Shown piece by piece: positions 29,882 through 41,284 of a stretch of 64,000 nucleotides of DNA; within the stretch, counting starts at the first letter, position 1; every line of letters starts with the position of its first letter. The translations under genes were made by a program, and so were the position numbers. The notes beneath the pieces are model-generated. The model was not told the origin of the DNA. It made no database searches and saw nothing but the letters and a program-made list of their open reading frames with translations. This stretch comes from Thalassia testudinum (taxonomy: Eukaryota; Streptophyta; Magnoliopsida; Alismatales; Hydrocharitaceae), in assembly GCA_037157565.1 (NCBI GenBank), contig JAZHRO010000019.1:64726501-64790500 (forward strand). Reading direction: 5' to 3'.

Positions 29882-32117
29882 GCTTAACTCACGCTTACGT
29901 TTTTCCTTCGCAACGTAGGACACGTGTGAGTTCGCGCATACAGCCACCAAGCACTCAGATCACACCACGTGTTCGTTCCGCTGCCCTCCAATGTTGATCC
30001 AACGACCAATTACGTCCACAACCAACACAAGCTCAATTTCACGTAAACCGTGAAATTGCTAGCAAATGCCTGCATTATAATTACGAGTTGCCTGTCAGAA
30101 TATGAGCTACCTGTATTTAATGAACAATTAGCTGTGTAACCACCAGTTGCATGTTATTGAGAATTGAATTATGAAAACACGAGCTGTCTGAAATGGATGA
30201 GAAATGAATTATGAAAGATGAGATCTGGATCTGGATAAACAAGGTGAACATGAGCATGAATCCTACGGAGAATTAGGAGTAGAACTCCTGTGGATAGATG
30301 GAAACTTGGAATGTAGATGGGAAGTGTGCTGACTCTTGAGTACGTGCTACCAAGGAGAGCAACTGTCCCCTTTTTGTGTAGAGTGGAGCTAGCCTCCCTT
30401 GGGTTGAGACCCGGGGTTACGATTGGCCACTCTACACCGACTCTTGTTGGCCCTCGCGTACGTGGTACCGAGGTGAGCTACTAGCGTAGGGAGGGAGCTA
30501 GCCACCCCACGGGGCCCGGGGTTCAGCTAGCCACCCTACACAGACTTGTTAGGCCCTCTGGGCAAACTGAGGTAGTCAGATGAGGGTGCGCGGATTGTGG
30601 AGGGGTGAGACCCCTGTTTGGTTCTGAGGGACGAGACCCCTGTTATGAGAGGGCAAGGCCCTATACTGTTCCGCGCTATGCTTTAGGTGTACCCACTAGC
30701 GGAAACGAATGATTGCGTGTCAGTGCGGGGTAGCTACCCGTGCGCTTATCACACGTGCCGTTGTCACCCTTTGTCTTGACAGTGATCTCGGGGTGGTTGA
30801 CTGGGTGTAGGACTATCATGGGGGACTCTCCCGGTCAAGAGAGCACCATGTGTACCTTCTAGTCTACGGAAAAGATTGCAATCAAGATCGTTCTCACGAG
30901 GAACATGTAAGATCAAGAAATATCTGGATACTTTGAGAAATGGGTGAAATGGAAACATATAAAACAGATAAATAGAAATGAGAATTAAACCTGTTGTCTT
31001 TACTGTTTTGTACTTAGATGATATAAACACCACTTTACACAGCGTTTGCTGACTCTAACTTTTCATAACACTGTTCAGGATCAGGAGTTGAGTAGCCCGA
31101 GTTTCCGGCTGCAGAGGGTGCTGGGCCCAGTCGAGTTCAGCCGTAGTCTTTTCTCAGCACTTTTTTTTTTCTACTGTTGTAGTAAGTAATGGACACATAG
31201 TTACTATTTTGCTACTTCTTTTTCCTTTCCACTTTCCGTTGTTGTTGTTGTTGTTGTGGTGGTATGTACTAAGATAGCTGTTCTATTTTTTTTACTGCTT
31301 TGTATATTTCTTCTACTTAGTTATATTGCATGTGTGAATGTGGTTTATTTTCCTGCTTTTGGGTTATTTTTGGTTGGACGACTAGGTCTTGGGATTAGTC
31401 GAGGCGAGCTGGTCTCGGGTCCTGTAACCGAGTTGTAACAGCTTAACTCACGCTTACGTTTTTCCTTCGCAACGTAGGACACGTGTGAGTTCGCGCATAC
31501 AGCCACCAAGCACTCAGATCACACCACGTGTTCGTTCCGCTGCCCTCCAATGTTGATCCAACGACCAATTACGTCCACAACCAACACAAGCTCAATTTCA
31601 CGTAAACCGTGAAATTGCTAGCAAATGCCTGCATTATAATTACGAGTTGCCTGTCAGAATATGAGCTACCTGTATTTAATGAACAATTAGCTGTGTAACC
31701 ACCAGTTGCATGTTATTGAGAATTGAATTATGAAAACACGAGCTGTCTGAAATGGATGAGAAATGAATTATGAAAGATGAGATCTGGATCTGGATAAACA
31801 AGGTGAACATGAGCATGAATCCTACGGAGAATTAGGAGTAGAACTCCTGTGGATAGACGGAAACTTGGAATGTAGATGGGAAGTGTGCTGACTCTTGAGT
31901 ACGTGCTACCAAGGAGAGCAACTGTCCCCTTTTTGTGTAGAGTGGAGCTAGCCTCCCTTGGGTTGAGACCCGGGGTTACGATTGGCCATTTACACCGACT
32001 CCTGTTGGCCCTCGCGTACGTGGTACCGAGGTGAGCTACTAGTGTAGGGAGGGAGTTAGCCACCCCACCGGGCCCAGGGTTCAGCTAGCCACCCTACACC
32101 GACTTGTTAGGCCCTCT
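28493..32117. repeat. 1.56-kb tandem amplification of a solo-LTR/host-LTR junction in LTR A
   Basis: Copies begin at 28493, 30053 and 31612 with AAATTGCTAGCAAATGCCTG. Each full unit contains the distal ~1390 bp of the Tekay solo LTR plus ~171 bp of N2 LTR (from GCTTAACTCACGC). The third copy is partial and ends at about 32117, fused to the N2 LTR end at a short microhomology (CTCTATACGG). The duplicated 60-codon frames near 29697 and 31256 are part of this repeat, not genes. Confidence 0.9.
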
Positions 32118-32237
32118 ATACGGTTACTCAAACTAACTAGTATGTGAATTATGATGCTTATGCATGCATTGACTCGAAGTTATGCTAGAATCTAGCTCAA
32201 TTCAGGTGTTTTAGGTTGCATGATTGCTGTGCAATCA

Positions 32238-34030
32238 CGCTTGCATGCCTAAATCTTGCTAGTCCCTAGCAAATGAAATACTAAATGCAAAGTGGTCCTA
32301 CATAACAGGTTTCTATCAAGAGTTTGACTATAGATTTATGTCTTTTGTTTTCATCCAATACTTTAGTAATCCAGATAATCGTGAATGTGTTTTGTTGTAG
32401 TCTATGCAGCAGATTCAAGTGAAAAGCCAATCTACATCTAAAGCTCATACTTGACTCTTAGTAAAAATCTATTGGGATAGGCAAACTTCTCCCTTCGAGG
32501 TTATGAAGTAATCTGTAAATTCAACCTTGACTTTTGGGTTAGGTAGAAGATTTTTTTGAGCCAAATGGATTTATTTTTTGTGGCTCACACTCATCTGGTG
32601 CTACGTATAGACTAGTACCTTATAACATAGATTTCTTGATTATTAAATAATTCAACTCAGAGAGAGGCGGAGAAACTATGCTCTCTTTAGTTCTTTTGTA
32701 CGCGTTCTCTCTCTTTCTTTCTCTCTCATTTTCTTTTCTTTCTCTCTAAGCTCACAATCTCACCATATTTATCAGTATATTTGATGGTCTCTCCTGGCAC
32801 TAACACTTTGATTAGGTTCTGATAACTCTACGACTAAGTCAGCATTCCTCAGCCTGTATTCAGGTAGCCAGCAATACAGAAAAGTAGGTCAAGGCTATAT
32901 TTGGTGAATCATGAGGGTGATGGGTGTTGTTGCCTCAATACACTTGAAATAAACTCTAAAAACACTTATGAACTTTTTTTTCCTTTTCTTTTTCTTTCTT
33001 TCTTTTCTACTCCTTTCTTTTTTTCTTTTTTTTATATATGCATATTTTTTTCTATATGCATAGACATATATACCTTCTTTTTTTATTTTTCAAACATCTA
33101 CTAACGCAACACAGTAACACATACGACTTTTATTTACGATGCATTATTTGGGATTGTGGGTGTTTAAGAGGATATCGGGTGACTTATTTGGTGGAAGTGC
33201 CAATTCTCGGCACCGGGAAAGTAATGGATAGGACAACGTATTTCTGACCTTGACATTAATACCCTCTTTCAGCTAAGGTTTCCGTAAAGGACGATCGTGA
33301 CCATCCACCTTAGTCATAGTTTTATCAGAACCCGCTTTCTACGTATCTTGCCTTATTTGATCGCTCTCAAAAGTTGTTCGCACTAAGAACTTGTACGCAT
33401 AAACCGAGAGCGAAAACTATGCCTAACTCCGAGTATCATTATCTCATTATCCCAAAGTTAAGATTCCTCATTCTAGTCTTAGAGTACCAGTAAACTTTCT
33501 ACTCTCATCTCACACGTGTTTAGTGGATCTGTTAGAAGATAGTTTGCCTGACTCCCTAATTACTATCCAAGGACTTAGGAGAAGAAGTACTGCTTCTTCT
33601 CGACAAACTAAAGATGTTTATTGGTCTTCACAAAGGATCCATTGCCAATTCTACGTGTAAGTGTGAAATTATACTGGATTCTAAACTCAGGAATCAACTT
33701 AAGAATAAACCCCTAATAAAACCTTAATAAAAATTCTTTATGCCTAAATGATTTTTTTTTTTTTGACATAAAGATAAGACATGCAATGTCCACCCCCACC
33801 ATGCCTATTCATTACAATGTCCTCATTGAAATGTATGCATGAAAATCAAAATATAATAAACAAGAGGAGGGGATATCACCTGACTATGCTTGTTAATCCA
33901 GGTCAGTATGGATGTAGAGGATGCAGAGCTACCTGTAATGAATACTGGGTTGCCTCCCAGCCAGCGTTAAGTTTAATGTCATTTGGTGGACTTAAACCCA
34001 GAAAATGAATGATTAGATTGATGGGTTAGG
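32238..34030 (-). other. N2 conserved non-coding region (copy 1)
   Basis: This is the counterpart of N1 11063-12731, with the same anchors: TTGCTAGTCCCTAGCAA (32256-32272), CACACTCATCTGGTGCTAC (32586-32604), CTTATTTGGTGGAAGTG (33183-33199), TCGGCACCGGGAA (33207-33219) and the quasi-palindrome (33813-33830). It also holds T/CT-rich tracts (32695-32755, 32970-33060, 33751-33765) that create spurious short frames. No coding frame spans it. Confidence 0.75.
33813..33830 (-). promoter_or_regulatory. 18-nt quasi-palindrome, N2 copy 1
   Basis: The plus strand reads TACAATGTCCTCATTGAA, one base from a perfect inverted repeat. On the minus strand it is followed by GGCATGGTGGGGGTGG. The same element is at 12609, 45056, 61936 and 52846. 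Confidence 0.6.
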
Positions 34031-34287
34031 TCAGGATTAAACTAAAGATATGGTCATGTAGCGCAAGGATCAGTGATCCACAAATGCGAACCAGCTAATG
34101 GTGAATACCAAGCCCAAAGGGTCGGAAAAATAAAGTAAACGAGCTTGGAACTAATTGCAGCCAGATGCTACAAAAGAGAGAAACATTAGTGCGGGTGCTA
34201 GAATGGAAAGTGGATAGTGGCAACCTTAAGAAGTGATGCGTGAGGAAGGCAGATGAAGTGGATACAGGGTTGTTCGTGGGGAATACA

Positions 34288-36109
34288 TCATATGGGTTCT
34301 GAAAGTGATGGAAATGAAAGGAGGAACCCGAGTGATGTAGTCCGAATGGTATAAGAAACCACTTCGCAAGTCAAATCAGGTGTGGATGGATGTTGAGTAG
34401 GTGAGTCAAATAAGATCCAGTGATCCATCTTAGTAGTTCCAGACTTATCAGAGTCAATATTATCCCAGGGGTGATCAATAGTCTCATTTGAGTTGCCCAA
34501 ATCTTGTTGTAATTCATTTTTCCTTAGAATCATAAGATCGGGGTTTGAATTAGTCAACACCACAAATCCTTTTTGGACAATATCTTCTGTGGGAATATCT
34601 TCTTGTTTTACATCAATCAAGTCAAATTCTTCCAAATCCCATGATTCAGCTAAAGTCTTTGCTTCCTCAGATAGATCCTCATAAGTCATCCCCAGTAATT
34701 CTTCAATTTCTTGAACATCTTTTTCATAAGGGGATTGTCTGTTTTCCTCAATCTCGAGATGTTGGGGATAATGGTCACGTTTTTCCTCAGGACTTTGGTG
34801 GATGGGGAGAGAAAGGTGCAGATTAGCTGAAACATAAGTGAAAGCAGATTCGACTTCTATATGGGAATGATCAGTATTGCCAAATCCAGATATCAAATCA
34901 TTTAAGCATATCTGATCATGGTAATCCTCAAACAAGATTTCATCAGAGCCATCCAGCTGGGCTTGGCTGCAAGTGTCACTGTTCACAATCTTTCTTTCTT
35001 CTTGATCTTGCTCTGATTCTCCCAAATCTTCCATGTAATCCAATTGTGTCTTTAAATATAAAAGACACATACTCCAATTTACTATGAATTGGCTCCTCAA
35101 AATAGAATAGTTGCAATTCAGGGCCTAAATCAAGATGTATTTCTTCAAGTGAGTCTTCCTCCTCAAAGTCAATTTTTGGGATATCAAAAAGGATCTGTTC
35201 TATGTAACCACAGGGCTAGTGGGTGGGTTCAGTGTATGTAGAGGTTGGGATTGGATAGGGAGTCATGCTTAAGGTTGGATCCTCAACCTTGAGTGGCTTA
35301 CCACCAACTTGTGGCATACTCGGACCAGGTTTGTCTCCTTGTGCTTTCTGGATTCTATTGAGCTATTTTGTTAGATTATCTATATTTCTTTTATCAGTTT
35401 CTCTCATCCCTTGGACTGCTTAGAGTAATTGGGTGATCTTAGGATCACCACCATGGTTAGGGATTTGATCAGGCTGAGGATAATAATTTTCAGAGTTTTT
35501 GACCGCAATCAAATCAGAATATCCATCATTTGAATACCTAAGGTAAGAATCATATCCTTGGTTGGTTGGTGTAGGGTTATCCCAATGAGAAGGTGAAGTT
35601 GTTTGGGTGGGATTGGGATAATTTGAACAGTGATTTCGAGGATAGGATTGGTATACTAGGTGTTGGGGTTTTGAGGCATATCCATGATTTGGGGAGAGAT
35701 GAGTTTGGTTGAACCGATCAAGATAACTGGTCATGCCAGCTAGGTGCTGGTCCTGTATGGAGAGTGTCTCTTTAGACTGTATAGATCCTTGAAATCTAGA
35801 GATTCGTGTGGGATTCGAGATGGGCCTGGCTATACCCGGGGAATATGAGGTATAGGCAATGGAATCAAGTCCCGGGTATTGAGGAGAGTTCTCCCAACCT
35901 GAATAAGTTGATGTAAGGGAAGGGTTAGGATAGGGAGAAAAGGAGGAATAGTGTGAGGCAAAGGAGTATGGGTTCATGGTTTCCTCCTTAATCAGTTCTT
36001 CCTCATGGCAATTGGATATTGGAGTGTATTCAAAAAATTTGGGTCTTCTCTTTAGTTTACTCTCAAAAGGTGGTACCAAATTAGGGTTTAGAGATCTTTT
36101 AGCATCCAT
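34288..36109 (-). pseudogene. N2 main reading frame (copy 1), about 600 codons; unknown protein
   Basis: The first open segment (36109-35420) has a basic N-terminus, then MNPYSFASHYSSFSPYPNPS and further Tyr/Ser/Pro/Asn-rich sequence. It ends DPKITQLL at a stop, after which the same frame continues with AVQGMRETDKRNIDNLTK, then more stops and an acidic stretch (FEEEDSLEEIHLDLG). A frameshift near 35045-35090 leads to the last segment (35100-34288), which is strongly acidic (ESEQDQEE, ELLGMTYEDLSEEAKTLAES). No zinc knuckle, PR or RT. The layout parallels the N1 frame. The same breaks occur in copy 2, so they predate the duplication. Confidence 0.6.
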
Positions 36110-37543
36110 GTACCAGAAGAAAGTTAATAGATGAGAGAGAAAAGACAGATGAGAGAATACCCCGCCCTTTCAATACAAGCAATCAAATTAGTCCTTAGAG
36201 TGCCAACCCTAATTAGACCTGATCCTGGCTTGCCAAAACTCGACTGGGTTAGATCAACCCATGAATTACTTGGTTGGCCAGAAGGGTGGGACCCTATAGG
36301 ACACCCCACACAGCGGGACACCATTAAAGGTTAATGCGGTTACCACACCGAACTTTCTTGTCACCAGTGGGTCCAAGTAGACAAGGCCTTGACCTTAGCC
36401 CAATCTAGTTTCAAGTCCCAAGTCTATTAGTCCTGCCTAGGGCACGTCTACTTAATTTTAGTTTTGGGTTTGATGTGCTTTTGGAATATGATGGGCGTTA
36501 AGGGGGTGTTTGCCCTTAAAGTTGATTTCAAAGATGTGAAGTGTGCAGGCAAATGGTTTACATGCAAATTTTTATGATGAAGTATCTTTTAAGATTCAAA
36601 TGCTTGTGTTAGCGTGTTTTAGGGTTCACTTGATTAGATAATTTCAATCAAGGTTCTGATGAGGCACACAAAAGTTTTGCAAATCCCAATTTATTTAATA
36701 GATTTCCTTTAAGTATGGAAATGCAGGTGTGCTCTATCCTTAGAGTGAAACCCTATGCACAGATATTTCTAAATGATTCTTTTAAGTTCAAAATGATGAG
36801 TGGTGTGACCAAAGCAATGCAATCAATTGATCTTCTTGCACCACTAACTAAGCACTCATAAAATATTATTTTCAAGAATTTTAATGCACGTTTTCTATTT
36901 TTTTCAGATTTAAATTGTATTGGGGGTTTTGTAGTCTATTTTGACCCCCAGTTCGTGATCAGATAATTCGTGCAATCAAATGAGCAAAAAATATTTTTCT
37001 CATATTTTTTTAAAATTCTCTACTTTCTCAGAAATTCAATGCCACAAATTTTACTTCAATCAGAGTTATATAAAAATTCTTATGATATTTTTAACTTTGA
37101 AAAATTAGGAATAAATTTCATTTTGGTAACATATCAGTACGAGAATTTTTAAAATTTTTCTATAACTCTGATTGTCACAAAATTTGGATATGTTGTTCCT
37201 AGCTTTGAAAGCTACGTCTAGTAAGAATTTGAGAATTTTTAGACGTGCGGATCTTCAAAAATTGAATTTTTAAGATAAAGTTTTATTTCAGCCCGAAATC
37301 AAGAGAAATATTTTTTTTTTTGTTTTTAATAAGCAAACAAATTTTAACTAATCGTAGGGTTCAAGCAAATCCTAAATCTAACTAATCTAAACTACGGGTA
37401 CTTACCTGAGGTTCGAACCCGCACTTTCTCCGTTGTCGTGTTTGGTCCAGATTTCTTTGTTTCCTACGCACATGAAATCAACGAAAAATATAGCGAGTTA
37501 GAAATCTCAAATATACACCAAAAAGCTTCAAAATTTTCCGTTG
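36110..37543 (-). other. N2 leader between PBS and reading frame (copy 1)
   Basis: About 1.4 kb, AT-rich, much longer than the N1 leader. Short frames at 36124-36334 and 36970-37152 have no support. Confidence 0.55.
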
Positions 37544-37563
37544 CCTCCCTGGCAACGACGCCA
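37544..37563 (-). other. N2 primer binding site (copy 1)
   Basis: The minus strand reads TGGCGTCGTTGCCAGGGAGG, a tRNA-Asp type PBS with two transitions, three bases from LTR B. Its place between interior 1 and LTR B shows that LTR B serves as the 5' LTR of interior 1. Confidence 0.85.
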
Positions 37564-38029
37564 ACTTGTCCGGTGCGTAATTCGTGTTTTAAAAGTTATT
37601 TAATTGTAGTATAGCGCAAAAACACATCAACAAATAAATTTATAAAACTCCGGTGGGTACCAAGTCGTTCGCAGGGAGGCAATCTCAATTTTTGCAGAAG
37701 TGCTTCAATAAAACTAATTCTAACTAGATATATATATATTTATATATGTATAAAGTAGATATTCAGAGAATCAGAATTTTATTGCAATTAGATAAAGTTT
37801 TTCATAATAGAAAATGCTAATAGAGACAGACGGACAGATAGAAACAGAGAGAGAGAAAAGAAAGTGGCAAAGAAACGACGTTGCTTGTAGGATGCTTGTG
37901 TGAGATGCAGCAGCACCTGAGATCCAGAGCGTCGAGATGGAGAATTGCAAAGAAGACGATAGAAGAGATCTGGAGTTGATGGGAGAGAGCTTCTAAGTTG
38001 ATGCCTACAACTGGGGGGCCCTGGGCCTT

Positions 38030-38037
38030 CTTTTATA
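38030..38037 (-). promoter_or_regulatory. TATA box of N2 LTR B
   Basis: The minus strand reads TATAAAAG; same site as in LTRs A and C. Confidence 0.55.
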
Positions 38038-38413
38038 GCTTTGTGTGGAGGGAAAAAAGGGTATTTAAGGCCTTAAAACCGTCCAACAACCCCTGGTTGA
38101 TCAGATCCGTTGATCGGGAGATCAATGGCTCTGATTTGGCCTCAAAACTCCTTTAATTTCCTTCTTATCACGCGGATTCACTCTGATGGCGACATGTGGT
38201 AGCCTCTAGACTCTTGGATGATGATCGCACGACTCCGCTGCTTCCTCGCCCGCCTCTACTTTCTTCATGTGCACTCGCATGCCTCATTTTAGCATCTGAT
38301 CCCTGACTGTTTGATCGTATGATCGAACGGGTCAGATTAACGCCCGCGCGCGCTCAAATTCCGAATCCGCGCCAATGATCCTCAGCTATCCGATCGAGAG
38401 ATTGGACGGCTTA

Positions 38414-41113
38414 TGTAATGACCCGTTACACTTTTAGCCATTTAAGACGTCTGGAGTTTTAGTCAAACGTCTGTCCAGACGTCTGGACCCGTTCCCGGAC
38501 GTCTGAAAGTGAAATTTTCTGTACTGTTCTTTGCGCTCTGGGCGCGGGCGGTGCGCAGAGGCCCTTCTCTCTCTCCCCTCACCCTCACCCAAATCCTAAA
38601 CCCTCTCCTATATAAACCCCTCCCTTCCCCTCTCCTCTCCTCCGGACACCACAGCCACCGCCACCTCCACCTTCTGCGACCGTCATCTTTCCCTCCGCCT
38701 CTACTGCAGCTACGGCAAGGAAGGGGAGCCACCGGCGAGGGAGTGAGAGCGGGGAGGAGCGTGAGCTAGAGAGTGCGTGGGAGTGAGAGTAGGGAGGAGG
38801 AAGATAACCGTGGGAGCTCGGTGGAGCTAGAGGAGGAGCCGGTAAGGAGCTGCTTAAGCTCCTGCAGTGGCTGGAGCTACCACTGCGGGAGGAGTGAGCG
38901 GAGCGAGCTACGAGGAGCTCCTAATACTGGAAGTTTTCCAGTATCAGACGTCTAGAGTAGAGTACAGACGACTGACGGGGTACCTGGACATTTGAAGCTA
39001 AGGCTAGACGTCTGAAAGCACATATATCGCCAGGTACATATCTCCCTGAGCCATGCATATTGTAGTGCAGGGGTTGTTGTCGATTGACCGCGCCTGCATT
39101 TGCGTACGCAGGTGCAGCTTTGGGAAGGAGCACGAAACGCTTTCCCACACGCTTTTGGATGTCTGATCACATCACCAAACGTCCGAAGGTGCATCCAGAC
39201 GACCGGAGACCTTGTCCGACATCTGGAACTATCCCCAGACGACAGAAGAGGGAGTCTGGACGTCTGAATCAGCTGCAGGGAACATAAGGTGAGTTTTGTC
39301 GCCTTTTTAGACGTCTGGGAAGAGTCCAGACGTCTGATTTTGATCAGAAATCGCATTTTTGGCCTGTTTAAGGCCCAAACGGAATCGGATTTTTGCAAAC
39401 GAAGTATCGTTGTTTTCCACTTGAGTTCCTCTACGTATTCATGTTGAGTACCTACTGTTATGAACTCGTCTAATGTAACTAGTTGCTGGTACAGGTTACT
39501 AGCAAGTGACGTGTTCGGGGCCCACAGAGACGATGAGATCTGCGGCATAGGCCCCCATTCCTCCCAAGATACCCGATAGAGTGGTTTAATTCAGTTATTA
39601 ATAATTAAATAAGAATGTGCTTGGTTGAAATAGTCGAATGGAACCCTTGGATGTGGATGAACCCTAGGGTAGAGAAATGAATGAGCCTATTTGTACTGTA
39701 TGGTTTACTTACATGTGTGATTAAGATAAATTGCTAGCAAATGCCTGTATTATAATTACAAGTTGCCTATCAGAATATGAGCTACCTGTATTTAATGAAC
39801 AATTACCTGTGAAACCACCAGTTGCATGTTATTTAGAATTGAATTATGAAAACACGAGCTGTCTGAAATGGATGAGAAATGAATTATGAAAGATGAGATC
39901 TGGATCTGGATAAATGAGGTGTACATGAGCATGAACCCTACGGGGAATTAGGAGTAGAACTCCTGTGGATAGACGAAAACCAGGAATGTAGATGGGAAGT
40001 GTGCTGACCCTTGAGTACGTGGTACCAAGGAGAGCAACTGTCCCCTTTTTGTGTAGAGCGGAGCTAGCCTCCCTTGGGTTGAGACTCGAGGTTAGGATTG
40101 ACCACTCTACATCGACTCTTGTTGGTCCTCGCGTACGTGGTATCGAGGCGAGCTACTAGTGTAGGGAGGGAGCTAGCCACCTCACGAGGCCCGGGGTTCA
40201 ACCAACCACCCTACACTGACTTGTTAGGCCCTCTAGGCAAACTGGGGTAGTCAAACGAGGGTGCACGGACTGTGGAAGGGTGAGGCCCCTGTTTGGTTCT
40301 GAGGGGCGAGACCCTTGTTCTGAGAGGGTAAGGCCCTATATTATTCCGTGCTATGCTTTGGGCGTACCCACTAGCGGAAACAAATGACTGCGTGTCAGTG
40401 TGGGGTAGCTATCCGTGCGCTTATCACGCATGCCGTAGTCACTGCTACATCTTAACAGTGACCTTGGGGTGATTGACTGGGTGTAGGACTAGCACGGGGG
40501 ACTCTCCCGGTCAGGAGAGCACCACGTGTACCTTATACTCTATGGAAAAGACTGCAATCAAGATCGTTCTCACGAGGAACATGTAAGATCAAGAAATATC
40601 TGGATACTTTGAGAAATGGGTGAAACGGAAACATATAAAACAGATAAATAGAAATGAGAATTAAACCTGTTGTCTTTACTGTTTTGTACTTAGATGATAT
40701 AAACACCACTCTACACAGCGTTTGCTGACTCTAACTTTTTATAACACTGTTCAGGATCAGGAGTTGAGTAGCCCGAGTTTCCGGCTGCAGAGGGTGCTGG
40801 GCCCAGTCGAGTCCAGCCGTAGTCTTTTCTCAGCACTTTTTTTTTTCTACTGTTGTAGTAAGTAATGGACACATAGTTACTATTTTGCTACTTCTTTTTC
40901 CTTTCCACTTTCCGTTGTTGTTGTTGTTGTGGTGGTATGTACTAAGATAGCTGTTCTATTTTTTTTACTGCTTTGTACATTTCTTCTACTTAGTTATATT
41001 GCATGTGTGAATGTGGTTTATTTTCCTGCTTTTGGGTTATTTTTGGTTGGACGACTAGGTCTTGGGATTAGTTGAGGCGAGCTGGTCTCGGGTCCTGTAA
41101 CCGAGTTGTAACA
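38414..41113 (+). repeat. Second copy of the Tekay-family solo LTR (in LTR B)
   Basis: A near-exact duplicate of 27179-29881, with the same GCTTA TSD, TATA box (38609-38615) and GACGTC boxes. The GTT microsatellite has one unit fewer. It is present because the 11.2-kb duplication carried it, not through a second insertion. Confidence 0.92.
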
Positions 41114-41284
41114 GCTTAACTCACGCTTACGTTTTTCCTTCGCAACGTAGGACACGTGTGAGTTCGCGCATACAGCCACCAAGCACTCAGATCACACCAC
41201 GTGTTCGTTCCGCTGCCCTCCAATGTTGATCCAACGACCAATTACGTCCACAACCAACACAAGCTCAATTTCACGTAAACCGTG

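Larger units (their letters stand above)
26332..32237 (-). repeat. N2 LTR A (3' LTR), enlarged by a nested solo LTR and its amplification
   Basis: The true N2 LTR is about 1.7 kb, as in LTR C. Here it is 5906 bp because a Tekay-family solo LTR (27179-29881) is inserted, and a solo-LTR/host junction unit is then repeated (28493-32117). The N2 LTR resumes at about 32117 (CTATACGGTTACTC) and ends at 32237. About 540 bp present in LTR C (49823-50365) are missing. It differs from LTR C at roughly one base in eight over the first 150 bp, mostly transitions. Confidence 0.9.

Noticed and set aside
28493..32117. CRISPR-like or centromeric satellite array
   Set aside because: The repeated unit is 1.56 kb of recognisable LTR sequence with only three copies; there are no short direct repeats with spacers.
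32901..33247. Phe-rich short frames in N2 interiors (also at 44144)
   Set aside because: Produced by T-rich and CT-rich tracts in the conserved non-coding block.
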